Below are positions 32,417 through 39,366 of a stretch of 40,155 nt of DNA, piece after piece (within the stretch, counting starts at the first letter, position 1; each line of letters begins with the position of its first letter). The DNA comes from Acidimicrobiia bacterium (GTDB lineage Bacteria; Actinomycetota; Acidimicrobiia; IMCC26256; PALSA-555). Below the pieces are notes generated by a model. The model searched no databases. It was not told the origin of the DNA and saw nothing but the letters and a program-made list of their open reading frames with translations. The position numbers were made by a program, and so were the translations under genes. Where the stretch lies: NCBI GenBank assembly GCA_035948415.1, contig DASZJD010000126.1:1-40155 (forward strand), in the 5' to 3' direction.

Positions 32417-33532
32417 TTGAGCGGCGTACGGGTGCTAGTCGGAACCCGCAAGGGCCTGTTCATCCTCACGTCGGACGGCACGCGCGATCGGTGGGAGGTC
32501 GACGGCCCCTCGTTCGGGGGATGGGAGCTCTACCACGTCAAGGGGTCCCCCGCTGACCCCGATCGCCTGTACGCGTCGCAGTCCACAAGTTGGTTCGGCC
32601 AGCTGATCCAGCGGTCGAACGACGGCGGCCAGACCTGGGAGCCCGTCGGGAACGAGTTCCGCTACGACGGCGCGACCGGCACTCACCAGTGGTACGACGG
32701 CACGCCACACCCGTGGGAGTTCGCCCGCGTCTGGCACCTCGAACCGTCGCTCACCGATCCCGACACCGTGTACGCCGGCGTCGAAGACGCGGCGTTGTTC
32801 CGCTCGGTCGACGGCGGCCTGGAGTGGCGGGAACTGCCCGGGTTGCGAGGCCACGGCTCGGGCTCGGCGTGGCAGCCCGGAGCCGGTGGGATGTGCCTCC
32901 ACACGATCATGCTCGACTCCAGCGACCCGAGCCGAATGTTCGTCGCGATCTCGGCTGCCGGCGTCTTTCGAACCGACGACGAAGGCAAGTCGTGGCACCC
33001 CGCGAATCGCGGCCTGCACTCCGAGGGCATCCCGGACCCGGACGCTGAGGTGGGCCACTGCGTTCACCGCATCGCCGCCCATCCCTCCCGCCCGGCCGTG
33101 CTCTTCATGCAGAAGCATTGGGACGTCATGCGCAGCGACAACGGCGGCGCGTCCTGGCATGAGGTCAGCGGCAACCTGCCGAGTGACTTCGGCTTCCCGA
33201 TCGAGGTTCACGCGCACGATCCGGAGACCATCTACGTCGTTCCGATCACGAGCGACGCGGAGCACTACCCGCCGGAGGGAAAGCTTCGTGTCTACCGCAG
33301 CCGGACAGGCGGGAACGAGTGGGAGGCCCTCACCAGTGGGCTCCCGCAGCGTCACTGCTATGTCAACGTCTTGCGCGATGCGATGTCGATCGATGCTCTC
33401 GAGCCCTGCGGCGTCTACTTCGGCACGACCGGGGGGCAGGTGTATGGATCATCCGACGCTGGAGACACGTGGGAACCCATCGTCCGCGACCTACCCGCCG
33501 TGCTCTCGGTCGAGGCACAGACGTTGCGATGA
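32417..33532 (+). CDS. BNR/Asp-box beta-propeller protein (sialidase-like or sortilin-like)
   Basis: The protein has 371 residues from TTG 32417. It begins [20 protein letters not shown], a typical first blade. Six Asp-box-type turns follow: [55 protein letters not shown] and [10 protein letters not shown], spaced along a six- or seven-bladed propeller. No signal peptide is present. Annotators usually call this 'exo-alpha-sialidase' or 'WD40/YVTN/BNR-like', but the sialidase catalytic Arg triad and FRIP motif are not visible, so enzymatic activity is doubtful. The last codon overlaps the next ATG (ATGA), so it is translationally coupled to the MoaD-like gene. Confidence 0.82.
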   Translation: MSGVRVLVGTRKGLFILTSDGTRDRWEVDGPSFGGWELYHVKGSPADPDRLYASQSTSWFGQLIQRSNDGGQTWEPVGNEFRYDGATGTHQWYDGTPHPWEFARVWHLEPSLTDPDTVYAGVEDAALFRSVDGGLEWRELPGLRGHGSGSAWQPGAGGMCLHTIMLDSSDPSRMFVAISAAGVFRTDDEGKSWHPANRGLHSEGIPDPDAEVGHCVHRIAAHPSRPAVLFMQKHWDVMRSDNGGASWHEVSGNLPSDFGFPIEVHAHDPETIYVVPITSDAEHYPPEGKLRVYRSRTGGNEWEALTSGLPQRHCYVNVLRDAMSIDALEPCGVYFGTTGGQVYGSSDAGDTWEPIVRDLPAVLSVEAQTLR

Positions 33533-33825
33533 TTCGAGTGCTGCTCCCGGCACCTCTGCGGACGCTCGCCTGCGTTCAGGGGGAAGTGGAGCTCCACGTC
33601 GATGGCGCCGTGACCCAGCGCTCGCTCCTTGACGCGCTCGAGACCCACTACCCGGTCTTGCGGGGGACCGTTCGTGACCGCGTCACCCAGCGGCGTCGAG
33701 CCTTCGTGCGGTTCTTTGCCGGCGAGGATGATGTGTCCCACGAACTGCCCGACGCCCCGTTGCCCGAGTCGGTCGCGACGGGGATCGAACCGTTCGTGGT
33801 CATCGGAGCGATGGCCGGCGGCTAG
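33529..33825 (+). CDS. MoaD/ThiS-like ubiquitin-fold protein ending in Gly-Gly
   Basis: The protein has 98 residues; ATG 33529 overlaps the propeller's stop. [20 protein letters not shown] gives the first beta-hairpin, [20 protein letters not shown] the helix, and [20 protein letters not shown] the following strands of the beta-grasp fold; the C-terminus is [10 protein letters not shown] free C-terminal Gly-Gly is the feature that sulfur-carrier proteins need for adenylation and thiocarboxylation by a MoeB/ThiF-type enzyme. The adjoining gene is not a molybdopterin or thiamine gene, so the usual cofactor pathways are not implied. A role in sulfur transfer or protein modification together with the propeller is an inference. 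Confidence 0.82.
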   Translation: MIRVLLPAPLRTLACVQGEVELHVDGAVTQRSLLDALETHYPVLRGTVRDRVTQRRRAFVRFFAGEDDVSHELPDAPLPESVATGIEPFVVIGAMAGG

Positions 33826-34197
33826 CGATCGCGAACTCGTCCAACCCTGCCCGCTACGGCAGGACTCGGGGCAAGAAGCGTCGTTCATCGCTTGAGCAGG
33901 AGGCCGGGCGACCGCGCGTCCGTGACGAGCGAACGCCTGGCTCACACGCGTAGACCTGAGCGTTTCCGAGGCACCTCCCGTCGCCCGAGGAGGCCTGCGA
34001 ACGGAACTCCGCGCTCCCCCTCTCGCCGGCGTTCGCCCTACGGTCCCGCGAGTCGGTCGGTTCGCCTCGCTCGCGCCGGCAGCGGCGCCGCCGTGCCCCC
34101 CGCGCGCCGTGACGATCGCGGCCCACTCACCCGATTGCACGGTGCCCGGAGCCAAGCGATGATCTGGATGGCCGTCGGGGACCGGGGAGCGCGGAGT
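33826..34197. other. 372-bp intergenic region
   Basis: No protein-like reading is visible in any frame. It holds one hairpin near its left end and, at its right end, the region before ATG 34198 (GGGGAGCGCGGAG). I see no recognised regulatory element in the middle. Confidence 0.5.
33846..33863 (+). terminator. hairpin after the MoaD-like gene
   Basis: CCTGCC-cgctac-GGCAGG: a perfect 6-bp stem with a 6-nt loop, 20 nt after the stop codon. It lacks a T-tract, so termination is uncertain. Confidence 0.35.
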
Positions 34198-34590
34198 ATG
34201 AGTTGGTCTCGCATGCCCTTGGTGGCCGCGGCGGCGATCGCCGTGGCTGGCATGCCCGGCTGTGGAGGTCCCAGCGGCAGTGCCGAGCGGTCGAGCGCGA
34301 CCTCACAATCGGTCAAGGCCACCGCTCCCCCAGCAACGATCGCGACTCCGACCCTGCCCACCTTTGCCAGCCCGAGCACGGTGCCGCTCGCCCAGCAGGC
34401 ACCCGCGGGTGCTCCCTGCCCCAATGGGACCTACGTCAACTCAGCCGGAAACACCGAATGCTCCCCCTTCCCGAGCCCGAGTGGTCCGCCACCCGGGGCG
34501 ACAGCCCTGTGCGGCGACGGCACGTACTCGTTTTCACGATCGCGCCCGGTTGCCTGCTCCGGACACGGTGGTGTCGTGCAGTGGCTCTGA
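34198..34590 (+). CDS. DUF3761-type secreted lipoprotein
   Basis: The protein has 130 residues from ATG 34198. MSWSRMPLVAAAAIAVAGMP followed by GCGG is a lipoprotein-like signal (Cys24; the lipobox is imperfect, with Met-Pro-Gly before Cys). A Ser/Thr/Pro linker leads to the DUF3761 domain: CPNGTYVNSAGNTECSP, then PPGATALCGDGTYSFSRSRP and CSGHGGVVQWL, with five cysteines. In this family the pattern 'C.dGtyS.S.srsGtCS.HGGV..wl' is strongly conserved; its function is unknown, but it is extracellular. It stands alone. Confidence 0.8.
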   Translation: MSWSRMPLVAAAAIAVAGMPGCGGPSGSAERSSATSQSVKATAPPATIATPTLPTFASPSTVPLAQQAPAGAPCPNGTYVNSAGNTECSPFPSPSGPPPGATALCGDGTYSFSRSRPVACSGHGGVVQWL

Positions 34591-34735
34591 TCGGCACCCG
34601 CTGGCCGCTCACGGGCACTCCCAGCAATGACCTACGAACGAGAGAAGTCACGCCATTGGAGACCGCGCGGGCGGCGTCAGCCCGCGGACCTACGATCCGT
34701 GGCTGGGTAGGCACGGAATCGGAAGGAGACTGAAG

Positions 34736-35314
34736 GTGGTCGCCACGCCATCGACGATGCTGCCGCTCGGCACCCCGGCGCCCGATTTCCGGCTGCCGGA
34801 CTTTGACGGTCACGAGTACGCACTGGCCGACTTCGCCAAGGCAGCAGTCCTCGTCGTCGGGTTCATCTGCAATCACTGCCCATACGTGCGCCACATCCGG
34901 TTTGCGCTCGCTCGCGTCGCGGCGGACCTCCAAGAGCGCGGGATCGCGGTGATCGGGATCAACAGCAACGATGCATTAGCCCACCCGGATGACGCACCCG
35001 ACGCGATGCGAACCGAAGCCAAGGACGTCGGCTACCCCTTTCCCTACCTCGTCGACGAGTCGCAGGAGACGGCCAAGGCGTACCGGGCGGCGTGCACACC
35101 CGACTTCTTCGTCTTCGACCGTGATCGACGACTCGCCTACCGCGGCCAGTTCGATGGCAGCCGGCCGTCCAACGACGAGCCGACGACCGGCGCGGACCTC
35201 CTCGCCGCGGTCGACGCGCTCCTGGAGGGAGCCGGCGTCCCCGAACCGCAGCGTCCGAGCCTCGGCTGCAACATCAAGTGGAAGCCGGGGAACGCGCCCG
35301 ACTACGCCGGCTGA
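34736..35314 (+). CDS. thioredoxin-fold AhpC/TSA-family protein
   Basis: The protein has 192 residues from GTG 34736, with AAGGAG 7 nt upstream. LPLGTPAPDFRLPDFDGHEY starts the redoxin domain; VGFICNHCPYVRHI holds a CxxC redox pair, and AYRAACTPDFFVFDRDRRLA contains a third, conserved cysteine with the cis-Pro region. The C-terminal SLGCNIKWKPGN is typical of this 'thioredoxin family, CNHC' group, which carries a Cys near the C-terminus too. The protein is probably cytoplasmic and acts as a thiol oxidoreductase or peroxidase-like enzyme. Confidence 0.88.
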   Translation: MVATPSTMLPLGTPAPDFRLPDFDGHEYALADFAKAAVLVVGFICNHCPYVRHIRFALARVAADLQERGIAVIGINSNDALAHPDDAPDAMRTEAKDVGYPFPYLVDESQETAKAYRAACTPDFFVFDRDRRLAYRGQFDGSRPSNDEPTTGADLLAAVDALLEGAGVPEPQRPSLGCNIKWKPGNAPDYAG

Positions 35315-35341
35315 GCGCCACCGCCGGGCGCCGCCTTTCAA

Positions 35342-35360
35342 ACCGGGATATTGCCCCGGT
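35342..35360 (+). terminator. inverted repeat after the thioredoxin-like gene
   Basis: ACCGGG-atattgc-CCCGGT: a 6-bp perfect stem with a 7-nt AT-rich loop, 27 nt past the stop. It could be a weak terminator, or an operator for the DUF2277 gene downstream. Confidence 0.3.
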
Positions 35361-35407
35361 CCAGGCACTAGCGGACCGGAGGATGCCCGCTCCTTCAACG
35401 GTGGTCC

Positions 35408-35413
35408 TACGAT
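35408..35413 (+). promoter_or_regulatory. -10-type box TACGAT, leaderless-type start
   Basis: TACGAT ends 6 nt before ATG 35420, which has no Shine-Dalgarno. This is the tightest example of the recurring leaderless arrangement. Confidence 0.45.
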
Positions 35414-35419
35414 GCCGGC

Positions 35420-35698
35420 ATGTGCCGGAACATCACAGAGCTGCGCGGCCTCGAGCCGCCGGTGACACGAGAAGAGATCGAGGCCGCCGCGAGCCAGTAC
35501 GTGCGCAAGGTCACCGGGCTCGTAAGGCCCCGCCCCGAGCTCTCGAAGCTCTTGGACGAGGCCGCGCTCGAGGTGGCGGAGATCACCGAGCGGTTGTTGG
35601 CGAGCGTCCCTGCCCGCCGGCAGCCGCCGAAGACCGTCCCGCCGCTGCGACGTCCCGAGGTGCGGAAGCGGATGGGTCTCAGCCCGCTCGCCTCCTGA
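35420..35698 (+). CDS. DUF2277-family protein
   Basis: The protein has 92 residues from ATG 35420. The start MCRNITELRGLEPPVTREEI and the segment AAASQYVRKVTGLVRPRPEL match DUF2277 ('MCRnI..L...epPat.eEi.aAa.QyVRKvsG...P'). The C-terminus is a helix plus a basic tail. The family is small, cytoplasmic and helical, with an N-terminal Cys-Arg motif, and has no assigned function. A short perfect hairpin follows the stop. Confidence 0.9.
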   Translation: MCRNITELRGLEPPVTREEIEAAASQYVRKVTGLVRPRPELSKLLDEAALEVAEITERLLASVPARRQPPKTVPPLRRPEVRKRMGLSPLAS

Positions 35699-36021
35699 GC
35701 CGACGCCCGCGTCGGAACGCCTGCGACCGAGCGGATCCTCAGCAGCGGTGCAGAAGGCGGGCGCAGCTGACGGGGTCGGAAGCGTGGGTGTTACCGCGTG
35801 ACCCGCATCTGAGCGGCAAGCGGCCCCAAATCCTAAGCCCGAGACGACGCACTCCAGATCACGCGCACGGCGGGGCGAGTGGCTGCGTCGGGTTCGGGAC
35901 CTTCAGAACCAGGGAGCCTGCGTCGGCTTCGTCCAAGACGGGAAAACGAGACGACGCGGGTAATGTCCGTTGACATCGTCGGGCGTCGGCCCGAACCCAG
36001 GTGACTTGCGGGGGTGACGTG
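35699..36021. other. 323-bp intergenic region
   Basis: It holds a hairpin at its left edge, a TAATGT box (35961-35966) that could serve as -10 for the GDSL gene, and TTGACA at 35970-35975 that has no -10 at the right distance. No coding signal is visible. Confidence 0.45.
35700..35715 (+). terminator. hairpin after DUF2277
   Basis: CCGACGC-cc-GCGTCGG (effectively a 6-bp stem with a 4-nt loop) begins 2 nt after the stop codon. It is a compact GC stem without T-tract. Confidence 0.4.
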
Positions 36022-36885
36022 ATGGGCACCGTGCGGGCGCTGGGCCGGTCTCCGGTCCTGAGAATCGTGTTGGCTGCGAGCGCGTTGATTCTCGTCGCTG
36101 GCTGCGTGCCCTACGTGGGCCTCGGTGACTCCTACACCGCGGGGCCGGTGATCCCAGTCCAGCAAACGAACCCCACCGGATGCTTGCGGTCGGATCACAA
36201 CTACCCTCACCTCGTCGCGCTTTCTTTGAGTGGCTCGGTCCTCAACGACGTGAGCTGCAGCGGTGCGACGACAGACAACATGACGCAGAGCCAGAGCGTG
36301 CAGGGCGGCTCGAACCCGCCGCAGTTCAACGCTCTGGGTCCGAGTATCCAGGCAGTCAGCCTGACGATTGGCGGGAACGACATCGGTTTCGTGAGCATCG
36401 CCGAGAACTGCTCGAGCCCAGTCAACTCGGGAACGCCGTGTCAGAACAAGTACGTGATCAACGGCGACGACACGATCGCAGACCGTATCTTCGCGACAGC
36501 CCCGAAGGTGGGGGCGGTCCTCCAAGGGATCCATGACCGGTCGCCGAAGGCAAAGGTGTTCGTGCTCGGCTACCTCGACATCCTTCCGGACAGTGGCGTC
36601 GGCTGTTACCCCCAGATGCCGATCACCGACGGTGACGTTCCATATATGCGGGACAAGGAAAAGCAGCTCAACGCCATGCTGGCGTTCATGACCGCTGCGA
36701 ACAACGACATCTACGTCGACACCTACGCGCAGAGCATCGGCCGCGACGCCTGCCAGCTGCCAACAGTCCGGTGGGTCGAGCCGGTCGTCCCCGTGAACCC
36801 GGCTGCGCCGATCCACCCCAACGGAGCCGGCATGCAGGCCAGCGCCAGCATGCTCGTCGCTGCCATGCACCAGAACGGCTTCTAG
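36022..36885 (+). CDS. secreted SGNH/GDSL-type lipase or esterase
   Basis: ATG 36022 is favoured by GGGGGTGA upstream; GTG 36001 is an alternative. The protein has 287 residues. The N-terminus RIVLAASALILVAGC is a lipoprotein signal with lipobox VAGC. The mature part shows the SGNH blocks: VGLGDSYTAGP (Ser), NDVSCSGATTDNM (Gly), SLTIGGNDIGF (Asn) and NPAAPIHPNGAGM (His). The four catalytic-site residues are present; the usual D-x-x-H at the end is A-P-I-H here, so the Asp of the triad is unclear. Several Cys pairs suggest disulfides. Actinobacterial homologues hydrolyse acyl esters outside the cell. Confidence 0.87.
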   Translation: MGTVRALGRSPVLRIVLAASALILVAGCVPYVGLGDSYTAGPVIPVQQTNPTGCLRSDHNYPHLVALSLSGSVLNDVSCSGATTDNMTQSQSVQGGSNPPQFNALGPSIQAVSLTIGGNDIGFVSIAENCSSPVNSGTPCQNKYVINGDDTIADRIFATAPKVGAVLQGIHDRSPKAKVFVLGYLDILPDSGVGCYPQMPITDGDVPYMRDKEKQLNAMLAFMTAANNDIYVDTYAQSIGRDACQLPTVRWVEPVVPVNPAAPIHPNGAGMQASASMLVAAMHQNGF

Positions 36886-36938
36886 CCACGACGCCGCCCG
36901 AGCAGTCATCGGTCTCACCGACATAGAAGGGCGGCACT

Positions 36939-37328
36939 GTGGTGGTTCGGGAACTGTCCAATCTCGCGGTCAAGGTGCGCGACCTCGACGCGGCGCTGGG
37001 GTTCTACCAATCAGCGGGTTTTGTAGCCACCGAGCCCATCGAATGGGAGGGAAGCAAGCGCGCCGACGTCTTCCTGGGGCCAGTCCAGCTGACATTGTTC
37101 ACGAGGGCGATCTACGAAGACGCCTGCGCGCTCCCCGACGACTGCTTCCTCCACCCGGCCCTGCTCTGCGACGATCTCGATGCCCAGCTCCGCGGCCACA
37201 CCGTGCTGTGGGGCCCTGAGGTCGTTGAAGGACCATTCGGGGTTCGGCGCATCGCCTTTGTCGAGGCGCCGGGAGGCATCAGACTGGAGTTCATGGAGCA
37301 GCTTGCAGGGTCCGAGCCCGCCCAATGA
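36939..37328 (+). CDS. VOC superfamily protein (first of a coupled pair)
   Basis: The protein has 129 residues from GTG 36939 (GAAGGG upstream). VRELSNLAVKVRDLDAALGF then YQSAGFVATEPIEWEGSKRA are the first module; CDDLDAQLRGHTVLWGPEVV and FVEAPGGIRLEFMEQL the second, with the C-terminal Glu of LEFME as a likely metal ligand. Its stop codon overlaps the start of the next VOC gene by ATGA, so the two are translated together and may form a heterodimer. Confidence 0.82.
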   Translation: MVVRELSNLAVKVRDLDAALGFYQSAGFVATEPIEWEGSKRADVFLGPVQLTLFTRAIYEDACALPDDCFLHPALLCDDLDAQLRGHTVLWGPEVVEGPFGVRRIAFVEAPGGIRLEFMEQLAGSEPAQ

Positions 37329-37696
37329 GAGTCACTCGGATCCTCCACGTATCAGTGAACGTCGCCGGCTGCCTTGCGCCGACGAGCGACTTCTACTCCA
37401 GGCTCTTTGAGATGGACACGGCTCCGCGGCCGACGATCCCAGGTGTCGATGGCCACTGGTTCACGATCGGAGACGCTCAGTTGCACCTCGTCGACGCGCC
37501 ACACCGAGGTCCGCAGCACATCGACCCGACCGGTCCCCATGTGTGCTTTGCGGTCGCTGACCTCGATGAAGCCATTCGTGAGCTTGAGGCAGCATCCGTG
37601 CCGTACGAGCAGGCGAGACAGGGCGAGATCGTCCAGATCTGGGTCGCCGATCCCTCGGGCTTCACCATCGAGCTTCAGGAGGACCGCCAGCTCTGA
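37325..37696 (+). CDS. VOC superfamily protein (second of a coupled pair)
   Basis: The protein has 123 residues from ATG 37325. MRVTRILHVSVNVAGCLAPT with FYSRLFEMDTAPRP and IPGVDGHWFTIGDAQLHLVD form the first half; PTGPHVCFAVADLDEAIREL and IWVADPSGFTIELQED the second, with His8, His54 and Glu119 as candidate metal ligands. The order of residues is close to glyoxalase I / extradiol-type VOC proteins. The gene overlaps its upstream partner and ends 27 bp before the amidase. Confidence 0.85.
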   Translation: MRVTRILHVSVNVAGCLAPTSDFYSRLFEMDTAPRPTIPGVDGHWFTIGDAQLHLVDAPHRGPQHIDPTGPHVCFAVADLDEAIRELEAASVPYEQARQGEIVQIWVADPSGFTIELQEDRQL

Positions 37697-37723
37697 ACGA
37701 ACACCGACGGCCGGGACCATCAG

Positions 37724-39250
37724 ATGGCTGAGGCTCCCTGGTCAGGCGACGCGTGCTCGCTTGTCGAGGCGTTCCGCGCGGGTGAGCGCTCACCCGTGGA
37801 GGAGCTCGACGCCAGCCTGGCAGCCATCAACGCCAGCGAACTGAACGCTTTCGGCTTCCTCGATGTCGAGCGGGCCCGAGCGGCGGCCGCACGCGCAGAC
37901 GTCTCGAAGCCGTTCGGTGGCGTTCCCGCTGGGATCAAGGAGCTCGAGCCGCTCCGGGGCTGGCCGCACACCGAGGCGTCGCTCGTGTTTCGCGACCGTG
38001 TCGCGACGTATACGACGGCTCACGTTGAACGCCTCCTCACTGATGGCGGAGCCGTCCCCGTCGGCCAGACCACCGCGAGCGAGTTCGGAGGGCTCAACGT
38101 CAGCGTCAACAAGCTCGACGGTGTGACCCACAACCCCTGGCGGCACGGCCGTACCGCGGGTGGTTCATCGGGGGGCTCTGCGGCCGCGGTGGTCGGTGGC
38201 CTCGTCACGCTCGCGACGGGCGGCGACGGCGGCGGATCGATCCGCATCCCCGCCGGCTATACCGGCCTCCTCGGGATGAAGGGCACGTTCGGGCGCATCC
38301 CTCGGAGCCCTCGGGCGTACTCACGGCCCAACACGGTCGTGTTGGGCAACCTCGCCCGCTCTGTCCGTGACGCTGCCCGCTACTACGACGCCTGCAGCGG
38401 CTATCACTCCGCCGACCCATCCAGTCTTCCGAAGCATCCTGGATACGAGGCCGTGCTCGGCACCCACGAGCTCACCCGGCGGCGCGTCGCGATCGTTCCC
38501 GGGCTCGGCGGCGTGTCGCTCGACCCAGGGGTCGAGGAGCACCTCCGGACCGAGGCGGCAGCGCTGATCGAGGCAACGGGCATGGTGGAAGTCGACCTCC
38601 GCGTCGAGCTGCCGAACGTGGCCCCCCACTGGATGATGGGAAACCTGGCCACTCTCCTGGCCGATCTCGGCAACCGCTGGCCGGGATCCGCATCCGAGAT
38701 GACACGAGACGTCGCGCTCGGGCTGTACATGGCGCAGTCCCTCTACAACCTGCAGACGGCCGCGGTCGCGGAGTCCCTTCGCATCCAGCTCAACGAAGCC
38801 ATGGCGGCGGTGTTCGACCAGGTCGACTTCGTGATCGCCGCCACCAACCCCGGCGTCGCCTTCGCCGCAGAGGCGGAGCACAGCGGTCGAGAGGCGAGCT
38901 TCATCGATTGGGCCAAGTCGAGCACCCCGGCCCTCTATGCGTTCCGCGGCCTCCTTCTCGCGACTCGCCTCGCAAGCGTGGCCGCGCCCAGGCTCCCGAG
39001 TCTCCTGATCGACCACGCCGCTCGCCGGTTTCCCGAGCTTGTGAACATGGGCGGCCTCACGATCGTCTCGAACATCTACGGCAACCCGGCGATCTCGATT
39101 CCCGCCGGTACCGTCGACGGCCTTCCCATCGGGATGCAAGTCCTGGCGCGGCACCACGCCGACGAGCTGCTCTTTGACGTCGCCCTCGCAGTCGAGCGGA
39201 CCCGACCCTGGCCGATGATCGCCCCGGGGCCCGCGCTGGCCGACGCCTGA
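37724..39250 (+). CDS. amidase-signature family hydrolase
   Basis: The protein has 508 residues from ATG 37724. The amidase triad is complete: Lys72 in GGVPAGIKEL, cis-Ser148 in RTAGGSSGGSAAAVVGG and nucleophile Ser172 in GGDGGGSIRIPAGYTGLLGM. The spacing of 24 residues between the two serines is as in fatty acid amide hydrolases and bacterial amidases. A minor difference is GGDGGGS where GTDTGGS is usual. The C-terminal half ends with NIYGNPAISIPAGTVDGLPI and GMQVLARHHADELL. The enzyme should hydrolyse carboxamides in the cytoplasm. It follows the two VOC genes closely and may be in their transcript. Confidence 0.92.
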   Translation: MAEAPWSGDACSLVEAFRAGERSPVEELDASLAAINASELNAFGFLDVERARAAAARADVSKPFGGVPAGIKELEPLRGWPHTEASLVFRDRVATYTTAHVERLLTDGGAVPVGQTTASEFGGLNVSVNKLDGVTHNPWRHGRTAGGSSGGSAAAVVGGLVTLATGGDGGGSIRIPAGYTGLLGMKGTFGRIPRSPRAYSRPNTVVLGNLARSVRDAARYYDACSGYHSADPSSLPKHPGYEAVLGTHELTRRRVAIVPGLGGVSLDPGVEEHLRTEAAALIEATGMVEVDLRVELPNVAPHWMMGNLATLLADLGNRWPGSASEMTRDVALGLYMAQSLYNLQTAAVAESLRIQLNEAMAAVFDQVDFVIAATNPGVAFAAEAEHSGREASFIDWAKSSTPALYAFRGLLLATRLASVAAPRLPSLLIDHAARRFPELVNMGGLTIVSNIYGNPAISIPAGTVDGLPIGMQVLARHHADELLFDVALAVERTRPWPMIAPGPALADA

Positions 39251-39366
39251 CGCATCAACACGGGGCCGGCACTCTGAGCCGCATTGCCGCTCCGCGCGCT
39301 CCTTCATAGGATCCGGGGCTCGGAACGCAGCTTCCACAGGGCGGGGGATGCGAAGGGGGGCGGAGG

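Noticed and set aside
32417-33532. True sialidase activity
   Set aside because: Asp boxes alone are structural; the Arg triad, FRIP motif and Tyr/Glu pair of sialidases are not visible.
35970-35975. TTGACA as -35 of the GDSL gene
   Set aside because: The position 17 bp downstream is GAACCC, which is not a -10. The TAATGT just upstream is a better candidate.
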